12,700 nucleotides of DNA from an uncultured Clostridia bacterium (GTDB lineage Bacteria > Bacillota > Clostridia > TANB77 > CAG-508): the NCBI GenBank assembly GCA_944390305.1, contig CALXPX010000030.1, forward strand, positions 1 through 12,700, in the 5' to 3' direction. A program made the position numbers and the translations under genes. Shown here piece after piece: positions 1-5,184 of this stretch; position 1 is the stretch's first letter, and the number at the start of each line of letters is the position of its first letter. The notes under the pieces are model-generated. The model worked only from the letters and a program-made list of their open reading frames with translations. It had not been told where the DNA came from and did not search any database.

Positions 1-22
1 AAAGTTCATGAAAAAGAACTAT
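1..22 (-). terminator. possible weak hairpin after cotJC, cut by the window edge
   Basis: Read on the minus strand, AGTTC and GAACT form a 5-bp stem around an 8-nt loop, followed by T residues that run off the window. It sits about 22 bases after the cotJC stop, where an operon terminator is expected. The stem is short and the T tract cannot be fully seen, so this is only a possibility. Confidence 0.25.
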
Positions 23-43
23 TTAATTTTTTGAATCATTTAT

Positions 44-382
44 TTAGTTAAATTCTTTTTGGATAGATTCCAAACCTACCCCATGATCTGTATAATATGC
101 TCCAAGTCCCATTTGCTCTGCTTCCTCAGCAGTTATTCCATTTGTCAATTGATGAACTATTGTTCCTACCATTTCTAAGTGTGCTAATTCTTCTGTTCCT
201 ATATCATTTAAAGTAGCTTTTGCAATTTGATCTGGCATTCCAAATCTTTGAGATAAATATCTTAATGATGCTCCAAGTTCACCATCAGGTCCACCATACT
301 GAGATATTATGAATTTCGCTAAGCGAGGGTCCTTTTGTTTTATTTTTATTGGGTATTGTAATGTCTTATTATAAGTCCACAT
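44..382 (-). CDS. cotJC: Spore coat protein CotJC, half-length (manganese-catalase family)
   Basis: A 112-aa CotJC homologue, a component of the inner spore coat that belongs to the dimanganese catalase family. Residues 1-103 match the CotJC N-terminus well: YPIKIK, then IISQYGGPDGELGASLRYLSQR, then IGTEELAHLEMVGTIV. Three family metal ligands are present: Glu35, Glu65 and His68 (the E-x-x-H motif). CotJC is usually about 190 aa, with a second half carrying the remaining Glu and His ligands. Here the protein stops after DHGVGL plus a short unrelated tail, and no reading frame in the remaining 43 bases resembles the missing half. The ATG overlaps the cotJB stop (TAATG) and follows AAGGAGG with a 9-nt spacer, so it is translationally coupled as the last gene of the operon. 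Identity is secure. Whether it is a functional short form or a decaying gene is open; catalase activity is unlikely. Confidence 0.9.
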   Translation of the reverse strand: MWTYNKTLQYPIKIKQKDPRLAKFIISQYGGPDGELGASLRYLSQRFGMPDQIAKATLNDIGTEELAHLEMVGTIVHQLTNGITAEEAEQMGLGAYYTDHGVGLESIQKEFN

Positions 383-711
383 TAAAAATTACCTCCTTCC
401 CATGGCCAAGGTTGTTCTAGCCATCTCCATTTATTACATGGATAGAAAATAGTAAGTGGTCCAAACATTTTTTGATATTTATCTACAGCATCTCTATAGC
501 ATTTAGCGTATTCTCTGTGTAAAGCTAGTGCTTTTGTATCACATGGATGTGTATTTAAATAAAGGGCTAGTTCTGTTATTGCGAAGTTGTATTTTCTTAC
601 ATCATTCATAAGCTCTTCTCTACTGCAAGAATCATTATTGTCTCTATTTTCTCTGCAAGTGCACCTACAATTACAGTTACAATTGCACATATTATTAAAA
701 TTATCTTCCAC
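382..711 (-). CDS. cotJB: Spore coat protein CotJB with Cys-rich N-terminal extension
   Basis: A 109-aa CotJB-family protein, a small coat component encoded between cotJA and cotJC and thought to act with them in the inner coat of the spore. The family core runs from about residue 32 to the end: EELMNDVRKYNFAITELALYL, THPCDTKAL, FGPL, then the aromatic C-terminus (WRWLEQPWPWE). Ahead of it is an extension in which every second residue is Cys (Cys9, 11, 13, 15, 17, 19), which is not part of the core family. The start is GTG at 711, chosen because AAAGGAGG lies 9 nt upstream; the internal ATG at residue 8 has no ribosome site. It overlaps the cotJA end by 11 bp and the cotJC start by 1 bp, so all three proteins are probably made together. 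Confidence 0.92.
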   Translation of the reverse strand: MEDNFNNMCNCNCNCRCTCRENRDNNDSCSREELMNDVRKYNFAITELALYLNTHPCDTKALALHREYAKCYRDAVDKYQKMFGPLTIFYPCNKWRWLEQPWPWEGGNF

Positions 712-1015
712 TATTACATCCCTCCTTTATTTCGTTTGAATCCCTTAAGAAATTTATTTCTTCTAAACTTTGTCCTGCTGTATAAGGGCTAACAAGTTCT
801 GGAAAAATAGTGCCCATTTTTAGTCCAACTTCTGGTCTAAATGTTGTATCCATAGTTTGTATTGGAACATAACTTTGACCATACATATAATTTTCTGGGA
901 ATGGTGAATCATCGTCAAATCCACATTCACACATATCTATGTTTTGCATCATATTATTTAAATTGCAAGTATTCATATTTGTATTCATATTATTATTCAT
1001 TCTGCATCTACACAT
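701..1015 (-). CDS. cotJA: Spore coat-associated protein CotJA with Cys/Asn/Met-rich N-terminus
   Basis: A 104-aa CotJA-family protein, first gene of the cotJ operon. The family core is near residues 49-80, with YVPIQ, then PEVGLKMGTIFPELVSPY. Residues 1-31 are a low-complexity stretch of Met, Asn and Cys (MCRCRMNNNM at the start, CEC at residues 29-31). In-frame codons run back to an ATG at 1060, but AGGAGG lies at 1025-1030, exactly 9 nt before the ATG at 1015, so 1015 is the better start. The 3' end overlaps cotJB by 11 bp and contains the cotJB ribosome site. In Bacillus subtilis the cotJ operon is expressed in the mother cell under SigE. I could not make a convincing SigE match upstream here. 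Confidence 0.88.
   Translation of the reverse strand: MCRCRMNNNMNTNMNTCNLNNMMQNIDMCECGFDDDSPFPENYMYGQSYVPIQTMDTTFRPEVGLKMGTIFPELVSPYTAGQSLEEINFLRDSNEIKEGCNSGR
721..728 (-). promoter_or_regulatory. SD site of cotJB inside the end of cotJA
   Basis: AAAGGAGG on the minus strand, 9 nt before the GTG at 711. It lies within the last codons of cotJA, which suggests translational coupling and supports a GTG rather than ATG start. Confidence 0.8.
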
Positions 1016-1024
1016 AAAAAAATT

Positions 1025-1030
1025 CCTCCT
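1025..1030 (-). promoter_or_regulatory. SD site fixing the cotJA start
   Basis: AGGAGG on the minus strand, 9 nt before the ATG at 1015. The upstream in-frame ATG at 1060 has no comparable site, so this motif decides the start. Confidence 0.8.
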
Positions 1031-1069
1031 CATTAACATATTATGTAGATTCTTTTTCATTGTTACTAT

Positions 1070-1100
1070 TTATAGCATTTTTAATTTAAATTCATATACT
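1070..1100 (+). promoter_or_regulatory. possible SigE-like promoter for the small membrane protein gene
   Basis: CATATACT at 1093-1100 resembles the SigE -10 consensus (CATACAnT), with an ATA-containing -35-like element (ttATAgc, 1070-1076) 16 bp upstream. The spacer is slightly longer than the usual 14-15 bp, and such motifs occur by chance in AT-rich DNA. The position, about 50 bp before the TTG start and next to the divergent cotJ operon, makes it reasonable but unproven. Confidence 0.25.
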
Positions 1101-1137
1101 ATATAAACTGGAATTATTTAAACTTTTTATGCTGATT

Positions 1138-1142
1138 GGAGG
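1138..1142 (+). promoter_or_regulatory. SD site supporting a TTG start
   Basis: GGAGG with an 8-nt spacer to TTG at 1151-1153. No ATG in this frame lies at a suitable distance, so the site is the main evidence that the small membrane protein gene is translated from TTG. Confidence 0.6.
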
Positions 1143-1150
1143 TTCTAATT

Positions 1151-1366
1151 TTGAATAAAGTACATAATGTATGTGATTATTCACGCTTAAAAAATTTTTT
1201 AATTTTCTTTATTTTATTTTTTATTATAATTGTTTTATTAGTTATATTTTTTGTATTATTGAATAAAACGCCTTTATTTTTTAGTAAAAAAATATATGAA
1301 GATAACTATGAAAAAGTAAAAATACATTCTAATTTTGAAGATAATCTTTTCATATTTAATAAATAA
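1151..1366 (+). CDS. Small single-pass membrane protein, function unknown
   Basis: A 71-aa protein I do not recognise. A short basic N-terminus (NKVHNVCDYSRLKN) is followed by one very hydrophobic segment at about residues 15-38, rich in Phe, Ile and Leu, and then a polar tail of about 33 residues with many Lys, Asp, Glu and Asn. By the positive-inside rule the N-terminus is in the cytoplasm and the tail outside. The start is taken as TTG at 1151 because GGAGG lies 8 nt upstream; the in-frame TTG at 1136 overlaps that site and cannot be used with it. It is divergent from cotJ, with a possible SigE-like promoter, so a sporulation role is conceivable but inferred only from context. The promoter of the next gene lies in its last codons. 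Confidence 0.6.
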   Translation: MNKVHNVCDYSRLKNFLIFFILFFIIIVLLVIFFVLLNKTPLFFSKKIYEDNYEKVKIHSNFEDNLFIFNK

Positions 1367-1375
1367 ATGTATAAT
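1347..1375 (+). promoter_or_regulatory. Housekeeping (SigA-type) promoter of the flavoprotein gene
   Basis: TTTTCA (1347-1352), a 17-bp spacer, and a perfect TATAAT (1370-1375). It overlaps the last codons and stop of the preceding small gene, so the flavoprotein can be expressed independently. Transcription would start near 1382, leaving a leader of about 20 nt containing AAAGGAGG. Confidence 0.65.
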
Positions 1376-1401
1376 ATAAAATATATAAAGGAGGTTATAA
1401 T

Positions 1402-2022
1402 ATGAAAGTTTTATTAGTAAATGGTAGTCCTCACCAAAAAGGATGTACATATACAGCATTAGAAGAAGTTTCCAATGCTCTTAATAAAAATAATATAGAT
1501 ACTGAAATTTTTTGGTTAGGCAATGACCCTATGGCTGGATGCATAGGATGTAATATTTGTTTAAAAACTGGTAAATGTTTTAGAAATGATTTAGTAAATA
1601 CTTTTTTAGAAAAAGTACCAAATATAGACGGTTTTGTTTTTGGCTCTCCTGTTCATTTTGCTTCTAGTTCTGGAGCATTAACATCTTTTATGGATAGAGT
1701 TTTTTATGGAAGAAGAAATTTGTTTCAAAATAAACCAGCTTGTGCAATTATGAGTTGTAGAAGAGGCGGTGCTAGTTCAACATTTGATCAATTAAATAAG
1801 TATTTTTCAATGAATAATATGCCAATTGTTACATCTCAATATTGGAATCAAGTTCATGGAACAACCCCTCAAGAAGTAAAAAAAGATTTAGAAGGTATGC
1901 AAACGCTAAGAACTCTTGGAAATAACATGGCATGGCTTTTAAAATGCATAGATATTGCTAAAAAGTCTGGTTTAGATTATCCTCAAAATGAAGATATTAT
2001 AAAAACAAATTTTATTAATTAA
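1402..2022 (+). CDS. Iron-sulfur flavoprotein-like NAD(P)H/FMN oxidoreductase (flavodoxin fold)
   Basis: A 206-aa cytoplasmic protein of the flavodoxin-like / NADPH-dependent FMN reductase superfamily. The N-terminal beta strand and phosphate loop (MKVLLVNGSPHQKGCT, residues 1-16) and the loop GSPVHFASSSG (81-91) form the FMN site. Between them lies a compact cysteine motif, Cys47-x2-Cys50-x2-Cys53-x5-Cys59, matching the spacing of the 4Fe-4S motif in archaeal and clostridial iron-sulfur flavoproteins (Isf). The C-terminal helix NNMAWLLKCIDIAKKSG is common in this subfamily. It probably moves electrons between a ferredoxin or NAD(P)H and an unknown acceptor; the substrate cannot be read from sequence. 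AAAGGAGG precedes the ATG by 7 nt. A weak AT-only hairpin follows, and the next gene has its own promoter. Confidence 0.85.
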   Translation: MKVLLVNGSPHQKGCTYTALEEVSNALNKNNIDTEIFWLGNDPMAGCIGCNICLKTGKCFRNDLVNTFLEKVPNIDGFVFGSPVHFASSSGALTSFMDRVFYGRRNLFQNKPACAIMSCRRGGASSTFDQLNKYFSMNNMPIVTSQYWNQVHGTTPQEVKKDLEGMQTLRTLGNNMAWLLKCIDIAKKSGLDYPQNEDIIKTNFIN

Positions 2023-2035
2023 ATTTGATTTTTTC
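2006..2035 (+). terminator. weak AT-rich terminator after the flavoprotein gene
   Basis: CAAATTT (2006-2012) pairs with AAATTTG (2021-2027) around an 8-nt loop and is followed by ATTTTTTC. The stem has a single G-C pair and begins inside the coding sequence, and its 3' part overlaps the -35 of the next promoter. Termination is probably partial. Confidence 0.4.
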
Positions 2036-2053
2036 TTCAAAATATGGTATAAT
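2025..2053 (+). promoter_or_regulatory. Promoter of the antitoxin-fic operon (extended -10)
   Basis: TTGATT (2025-2030), a 17-bp spacer, and TATAAT (2048-2053) preceded by TGG, giving an extended -10. This is one of the strongest housekeeping-type promoters in the window. It lies 27 bp before the antitoxin ATG, so antitoxin and toxin share one transcript. I see no clear operator palindrome over it. Confidence 0.75.
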
Positions 2054-2067
2054 AGTATTATGTGTTG

Positions 2068-2073
2068 AAGGAG
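2068..2073 (+). promoter_or_regulatory. SD site fixing the antitoxin start
   Basis: AAGGAG with a 6-nt spacer to ATG at 2080. The in-frame GTG at 2062 lies upstream of this site and only 9 nt from the -10 box, so it is rejected as the start. Confidence 0.75.
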
Positions 2074-2079
2074 AAAATT

Positions 2080-2247
2080 ATGAATTTTGAAGAAAAATTT
2101 AAATTAGATATTGAAAATTTGAAAAATGATTTAGCAATTGAAAATATGTTCATTACAGATGAAGATGTTTCAATGCTTAAGAAATATTCTAGTAATGAGA
2201 TTAGTATGAATCAGGCAATTAGCGATATTATAAAAGGAGATTTATAA
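2080..2247 (+). CDS. VbhA-like antitoxin of the Fic toxin
   Basis: A 55-aa acidic, helical protein encoded directly before fic and overlapping it by 1 bp, the arrangement of class I Fic modules such as VbhA/VbhT. In that family the antitoxin carries an inhibitory helix, (S/T)xxxE(G/N), whose Glu blocks the ATP site of Fic. Here residues 17-22 read DLAIEN: the inhibitory Glu (Glu21) and following Asn are present, but the Ser/Thr position is Asp. The following segment (ITDEDVSMLKKYSSNEISMNQAISDIIKGDL) resembles the VbhA C-terminal helices, where the chain ends in a similar repeated-helix pattern. The start at 2080 is set by the AAGGAG site. The function is inferred from operon position, size and this motif; it has not been tested by search. 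Confidence 0.75.
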   Translation: MNFEEKFKLDIENLKNDLAIENMFITDEDVSMLKKYSSNEISMNQAISDIIKGDL

Positions 2248-2840
2248 TGTTTGAGTTATATGAGGCTGTTAATTCAATATATTGCTATCCTAATAGTGAA
2301 GTCTTAGTAAATAAATTAAATATTAAAGACAATAAAAAGCTTTCTGTTATAGAAAGAAAATTGGTACTTTTAAAATTATATGAATTAAGACAAAATAAAA
2401 AAATTGGTAAATTTGATATTTACCATTTTTTATCTATTCATAAATTTTTATTTGAGGATATTTATCCATTTGCTGGAAAAATCAGATCTGAAGATATTGC
2501 CAAAGATAGTTTCCGTTTTGCTAAATGGGAATATATTGAAGAACAATTAAATGACTTATTAAACAAACTTAAAGAAGATAATTTAAAAAATTTATCTAAA
2601 GAAGAATTATCTAAGAAATTAGCATATTATATGTCTGAGCTAAATGTTTTGCATCCTTTTAGAGAAGGTAATGGTAGAACTATTAGAGAATTTATTAGGC
2701 AGATCTCTTATGTTAATGGTTATTTATTAGAAATGAAAGAAGCTAATCCTAAAGAAATGCTATCAGCTTGTATTCAGTCTGTTGTAGATACAACTTATTT
2801 AGAAAATTTACTTTATAAATGTTTAAAGGAGATAGGTTAA
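2247..2840 (+). CDS. fic: Fic-family AMP-transferase toxin (class I)
   Basis: A 197-aa single-domain Fic protein. The catalytic motif is complete at residues 136-147, HPFREGNGRTIR, with His136 as the predicted base, Glu140 as the metal ligand, and Asn142/Arg144/Arg147 for ATP phosphates. Upstream, IHKFLFEDIYPFAGKIR (about 64-80) and FRFAKWEYIEEQL (89-101) match the conserved helix and the flap that docks the target. Fic toxins of this class usually transfer AMP to a Tyr in GyrB/ParE and stop growth; the target here is inferred. There is no BID or other secretion domain, so it looks like a chromosomal toxin-antitoxin partner rather than a secreted effector. The ATG overlaps the antitoxin stop (TAATG), with AAAGGAGA just upstream. 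Base composition matches the neighbours, so there is no sign of recent transfer. Confidence 0.9.
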   Translation: MFELYEAVNSIYCYPNSEVLVNKLNIKDNKKLSVIERKLVLLKLYELRQNKKIGKFDIYHFLSIHKFLFEDIYPFAGKIRSEDIAKDSFRFAKWEYIEEQLNDLLNKLKEDNLKNLSKEELSKKLAYYMSELNVLHPFREGNGRTIREFIRQISYVNGYLLEMKEANPKEMLSACIQSVVDTTYLENLLYKCLKEIG

Positions 2841-2861
2841 CCTATCTCCTCTTCTTTTTTT
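2829..2861 (+). terminator. Palindromic terminator shared by fic and the convergent gene
   Basis: GGAGATAGG-TTAA-CCTATCTCC is a perfect 22-bp palindrome (one more flanking A-T pair on each side), followed on the plus strand by CTTCTTTTTTT. It contains the stop codons of both fic (2838-2840) and the convergent gene (2837-2839). It should terminate fic strongly. On the minus strand the tail is only TTTAAAC, so termination there is weaker. Confidence 0.85.
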
Positions 2862-3466
2862 CTTATACATCTTTTTTTATAATTCTTTTTCATCTTACTT
2901 TTTATAAAGTTGTTAAATTCTTTTTCCGTTCCTTTTGTAAATTTCTTCTTGTCCATTATATATGCACTTTTTCTTGTAGTGAAAATATAATAATAATCTT
3001 TTGCTTCATATATTGCTTCTAGATATTCATAACTTCTTTCAGTTTCTCCAAATTTATTTACTATTACAACTTTATCGTCATCGAAAAAATAATCATTTGA
3101 TATATTTGAAATATCTTCTGCATATATTCTGACCATGTCTTTTTTATCGTATTTTTGATTTTTAAATGCTGATATCCAAAAGCAGATTCCTATTCCTATT
3201 AAAATTACGCTAATTATGATATTCCATATTAGCTCCATGAAATAATCACTACCTTGCAATAATAAATTAATTGCAATAAGTATTAATGCAATTCCACATA
3301 TTAAAAAAGAATAAAAGTCGAATCTTTTAACTTTACGTTTATAAAACTTGTAAAATTTATTAATTATGTTTTCGTTAGTTACTGTAGTATTTATAAACTT
3401 TGCTTCTTTTTCCCTTTGCATCTTTATGTTTTCTTTTGTAATTATATTATATGCCTCTTTTTCCAT
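2837..3466 (-). CDS. YcxB-like membrane protein
   Basis: A 209-aa protein with a charged cytoplasmic N-terminus (1-48), two transmembrane segments at about 50-70 and 79-101, and a cytoplasmic C-terminal domain (about 115-190) resembling the YcxB family: DKVVIVNKFGETERSYEYLEAIYEAKDYYYIFTTRKSAYIMDK in spaced blocks, ending in a very basic tail. The biological role of the family is not known. The start is ATG at 3466, preceded by AGAGAGG with a 5-nt spacer. An in-frame GTG at 3583 would place the beginning of the protein inside the pyruvate kinase terminator hairpin, so I reject it. The gene converges on fic and overlaps its stop by 4 bp. It stands apart from the pyruvate kinase transcript, so it must have its own promoter between 3467 and 3557; I see TTGTCA and TTGAAA there but no convincing -10. 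Confidence 0.7.
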   Translation of the reverse strand: MEKEAYNIITKENIKMQREKEAKFINTTVTNENIINKFYKFYKRKVKRFDFYSFLICGIALILIAINLLLQGSDYFMELIWNIIISVILIGIGICFWISAFKNQKYDKKDMVRIYAEDISNISNDYFFDDDKVVIVNKFGETERSYEYLEAIYEAKDYYYIFTTRKSAYIMDKKKFTKGTEKEFNNFIKSKMKKNYKKRCIRKKEEEIG

Positions 3467-3546
3467 TTTTACCTCTCTTAAATTTCTTTTGCATATATTC
3501 TGACATATTTTGACAATATTTTCAACAGTTTTTTCGTTATTTTTAT

Positions 3547-3580
3547 AATAAAAATAAGGGCAAATTTTTTCCATTTGCCC
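3547..3580 (-). terminator. Terminator of the pyruvate kinase gene
   Basis: On the minus strand GGGCAAAT (3573-3580) pairs perfectly with ATTTGCCC (3558-3565) around a 7-nt loop and is followed by TTATTTTTATT. It begins 10 bp after the pyk stop and is a classical rho-independent terminator. Confidence 0.9.
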
Positions 3581-3589
3581 CACTTAACT

Positions 3590-5032
3590 TTATATCTTCA
3601 TAACTCCACCAATTACTTGACTTTCTTTTTCTAATGGTAATATTTTATTGCCTCCTGCAATAACTATTTTATCACCTTTTTCAATAATTCCAGCTTCTTC
3701 TAATTCTAATATTCCTTTTCCTATTGTTGTATCTATATCTTTTTGTGCTTCAATATATACTGGATAAGTATTAGCTGTTACAGATAATTTATTGAATGTT
3801 TTTTCATCATCAGTAATTGCTATTACTGGACATGCTGGTTTTAGTCCAGCTAGAATATTTGCTGTATCACCAGTATGAGTATATGCAATTATTGCATCAG
3901 CTTCTACATCTTTAGCTGTTACACATGCTGAATATGCTATATTAGCTTTTAAATCTGATTTATTAGCTGTGCATCCTTTATTTGTAAATCTCTTCCAATA
4001 ATTTATATTTCCTTCTATTGCTTTAGAAATTCTATCCATAACTTCTATACATTGAACAGGATATTTACCCATTGCACATTCTCCTGAAAGCATTATTGCT
4101 CCTGTTAAATCATATACAGCATTAGCAACATCACTTACTTCAGCTCTTGTTGGTCTTGGATTAGATGTCATTGATTCTAACATTTGTGTTGCAGTAATAA
4201 CTGGTTTTCCAACCTCATTACATCTCTTTATAAAATGTTTTTGTACTATTGGAACTTGTTCCATAGGAATTTCTACTCCCATATCTCCACGTGCAACCAT
4301 AATACCATCTGAAAGTTCTAATATTTCTTCAAAATTATCTATTCCTTCTTGGCTTTCAATTTTAGAAATAATTCCTACTCTTTCTCCACCATTATCGTCT
4401 AATAATTTTCTTATTTGTTTTACATCATCTGCTCTTCTTATAAAAGAAGCTGCAATGTAATCAAATCCTGCTTTTACTCCATTTGTAATATCATCTATAT
4501 CTTTTTGAGCTAGAGCTGGTAATTCTAGTTTTACTCCTGGTATATTCATAGTTTTTCTTGAACCTAATTTTGCTGTATTTAAAGCTTTACATACAATATC
4601 TTTTCCATCTACAGAAACTACTTCAAATTCTAAAGCGCCATCATCAACAAGTATTCTTGAGCCTGGTTTTACATCTTTATATAAATCTTTATAACTAATT
4701 GTTGTTTTTGTATTATTTCCAAGTATATCATCATGTACAAAAGTAAAAGTTTGTCCTTCTTCAATAGTTACTTTTTCATCTCCAGTTTCTAATTTTCCTG
4801 TTCTAATTTCTGGTCCTTTTGTGTCTAACATTAATGCAACTGGTCTATTTAATGCTTTTCTAACTTTTTTTATGGTTTCTATTTTTACTTTGTTTTCTTC
4901 ATATCCACCATGTGAAAAGTTGATTCTTGTAACATTTAATCCTGCATTCATTAATTTTGTTAGCATTTCTTCACTTTCGCTAGCAGGTCCTATAGTTCCT
5001 ACAATTTTAGTTTTTCTAATTACTTCTTTCAT
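3590..5032 (-). CDS. pyk: Pyruvate kinase
   Basis: Catalyses phosphoenolpyruvate + ADP to pyruvate + ATP, the last step of glycolysis, in the cytoplasm. The 480-aa protein has all family blocks: TKIVGTIGPAS (8-18), RINFSHGG (36-43) with the substrate Arg, MLDTKGPEIRTG (68-79), KIESQEGIDNFEEIL (224-238) with catalytic Lys224 and metal ligand Glu226, ARGDMGVEIP (247-256) with metal ligand Asp250, and ATQMLESM (281-288). The C-terminal regulatory domain ends in GGVMKI. It is the short form, without the extra PEP-utiliser-like domain that many Bacillus and some Clostridium enzymes carry (about 585 aa). The start at 5032 is supported by GGAGGAG just upstream. The gene is monocistronic, with its own consensus promoter and strong terminator. 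Confidence 0.97.
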   Translation of the reverse strand: MKEVIRKTKIVGTIGPASESEEMLTKLMNAGLNVTRINFSHGGYEENKVKIETIKKVRKALNRPVALMLDTKGPEIRTGKLETGDEKVTIEEGQTFTFVHDDILGNNTKTTISYKDLYKDVKPGSRILVDDGALEFEVVSVDGKDIVCKALNTAKLGSRKTMNIPGVKLELPALAQKDIDDITNGVKAGFDYIAASFIRRADDVKQIRKLLDDNGGERVGIISKIESQEGIDNFEEILELSDGIMVARGDMGVEIPMEQVPIVQKHFIKRCNEVGKPVITATQMLESMTSNPRPTRAEVSDVANAVYDLTGAIMLSGECAMGKYPVQCIEVMDRISKAIEGNINYWKRFTNKGCTANKSDLKANIAYSACVTAKDVEADAIIAYTHTGDTANILAGLKPACPVIAITDDEKTFNKLSVTANTYPVYIEAQKDIDTTIGKGILELEEAGIIEKGDKIVIAGGNKILPLEKESQVIGGVMKI

Positions 5033-5060
5033 AAATTCTCCTCCCTTACACGCATTATTT

Positions 5061-5089
5061 ATTATAACATTATGATAGACAGATTTCAA
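5061..5089 (-). promoter_or_regulatory. SigA-type promoter of pyk
   Basis: On the minus strand TTGAAA (5084-5089), a 17-bp spacer, then TATAAT (5061-5066). It is near consensus and about 30 bp upstream of the ATG, fitting a highly expressed glycolytic gene. Confidence 0.8.
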
Positions 5090-5125
5090 CCATTTTATTA
5101 TGTTTTTTGGTAACTTTTTTATTTT

Positions 5126-5154
5126 TTGACTAGTTTTTACATATTTGCTATAAT
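5126..5154 (+). promoter_or_regulatory. SigA-type promoter of the dCMP deaminase gene
   Basis: TTGACT (5126-5131), a 17-bp spacer, and an extended -10 TGCTATAAT (TATAAT at 5149-5154). It lies back to back with the pyk promoter, about 37 bp apart. Confidence 0.8.
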
Positions 5155-5184
5155 ACTTTTATATTATGTATTGGGAGAAAAATT

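Noticed and set aside
1..60. A frameshift as the cause of the short CotJC
   Set aside because: None of the three minus-strand frames in the remaining bases shows CotJC-like residues, and all meet stops quickly, so a simple one-base shift does not restore the family sequence within the window.
661..1015. Repetitive Asn/Cys/Met codons in cotJA and cotJB as a DNA repeat or CRISPR-like array
   Set aside because: The repetition is at the level of two-residue protein patterns with varied codons; there are no regularly spaced direct repeats.
1274..1459. Minus-strand frame opposite the small membrane protein and flavoprotein start
   Set aside because: It is Tyr/Phe/Ile-rich antisense sequence with no ribosome site and crosses a clear plus-strand promoter and SD site.
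2006..2053. Operator for autoregulation of the antitoxin-fic operon
   Set aside because: The only symmetry near the promoter is the weak hairpin of the previous gene; no inverted repeat covers the -10 or start site, and VbhA-type antitoxins are not known for a DNA-binding domain here.
2837..3466. The YcxB-like gene as a third component of the Fic toxin-antitoxin system
   Set aside because: It is on the opposite strand, has a separate transcript, and belongs to a membrane family with no known link to Fic. Only the shared terminator connects them.
4821..5075. Plus-strand open frame opposite the start of pyk (84 codons), and similar frames opposite glgP and the U32 gene
   Set aside because: They lie antisense to well-conserved genes, lack SD sites, and their hydrophobic composition is what the complement of AT-rich coding DNA gives.
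5033..5184. Riboswitch or attenuator in the leaders of pyk and dCMP deaminase genes
   Set aside because: The leaders are only about 20-30 nt and contain no stable hairpin; back-to-back promoters explain the gap.
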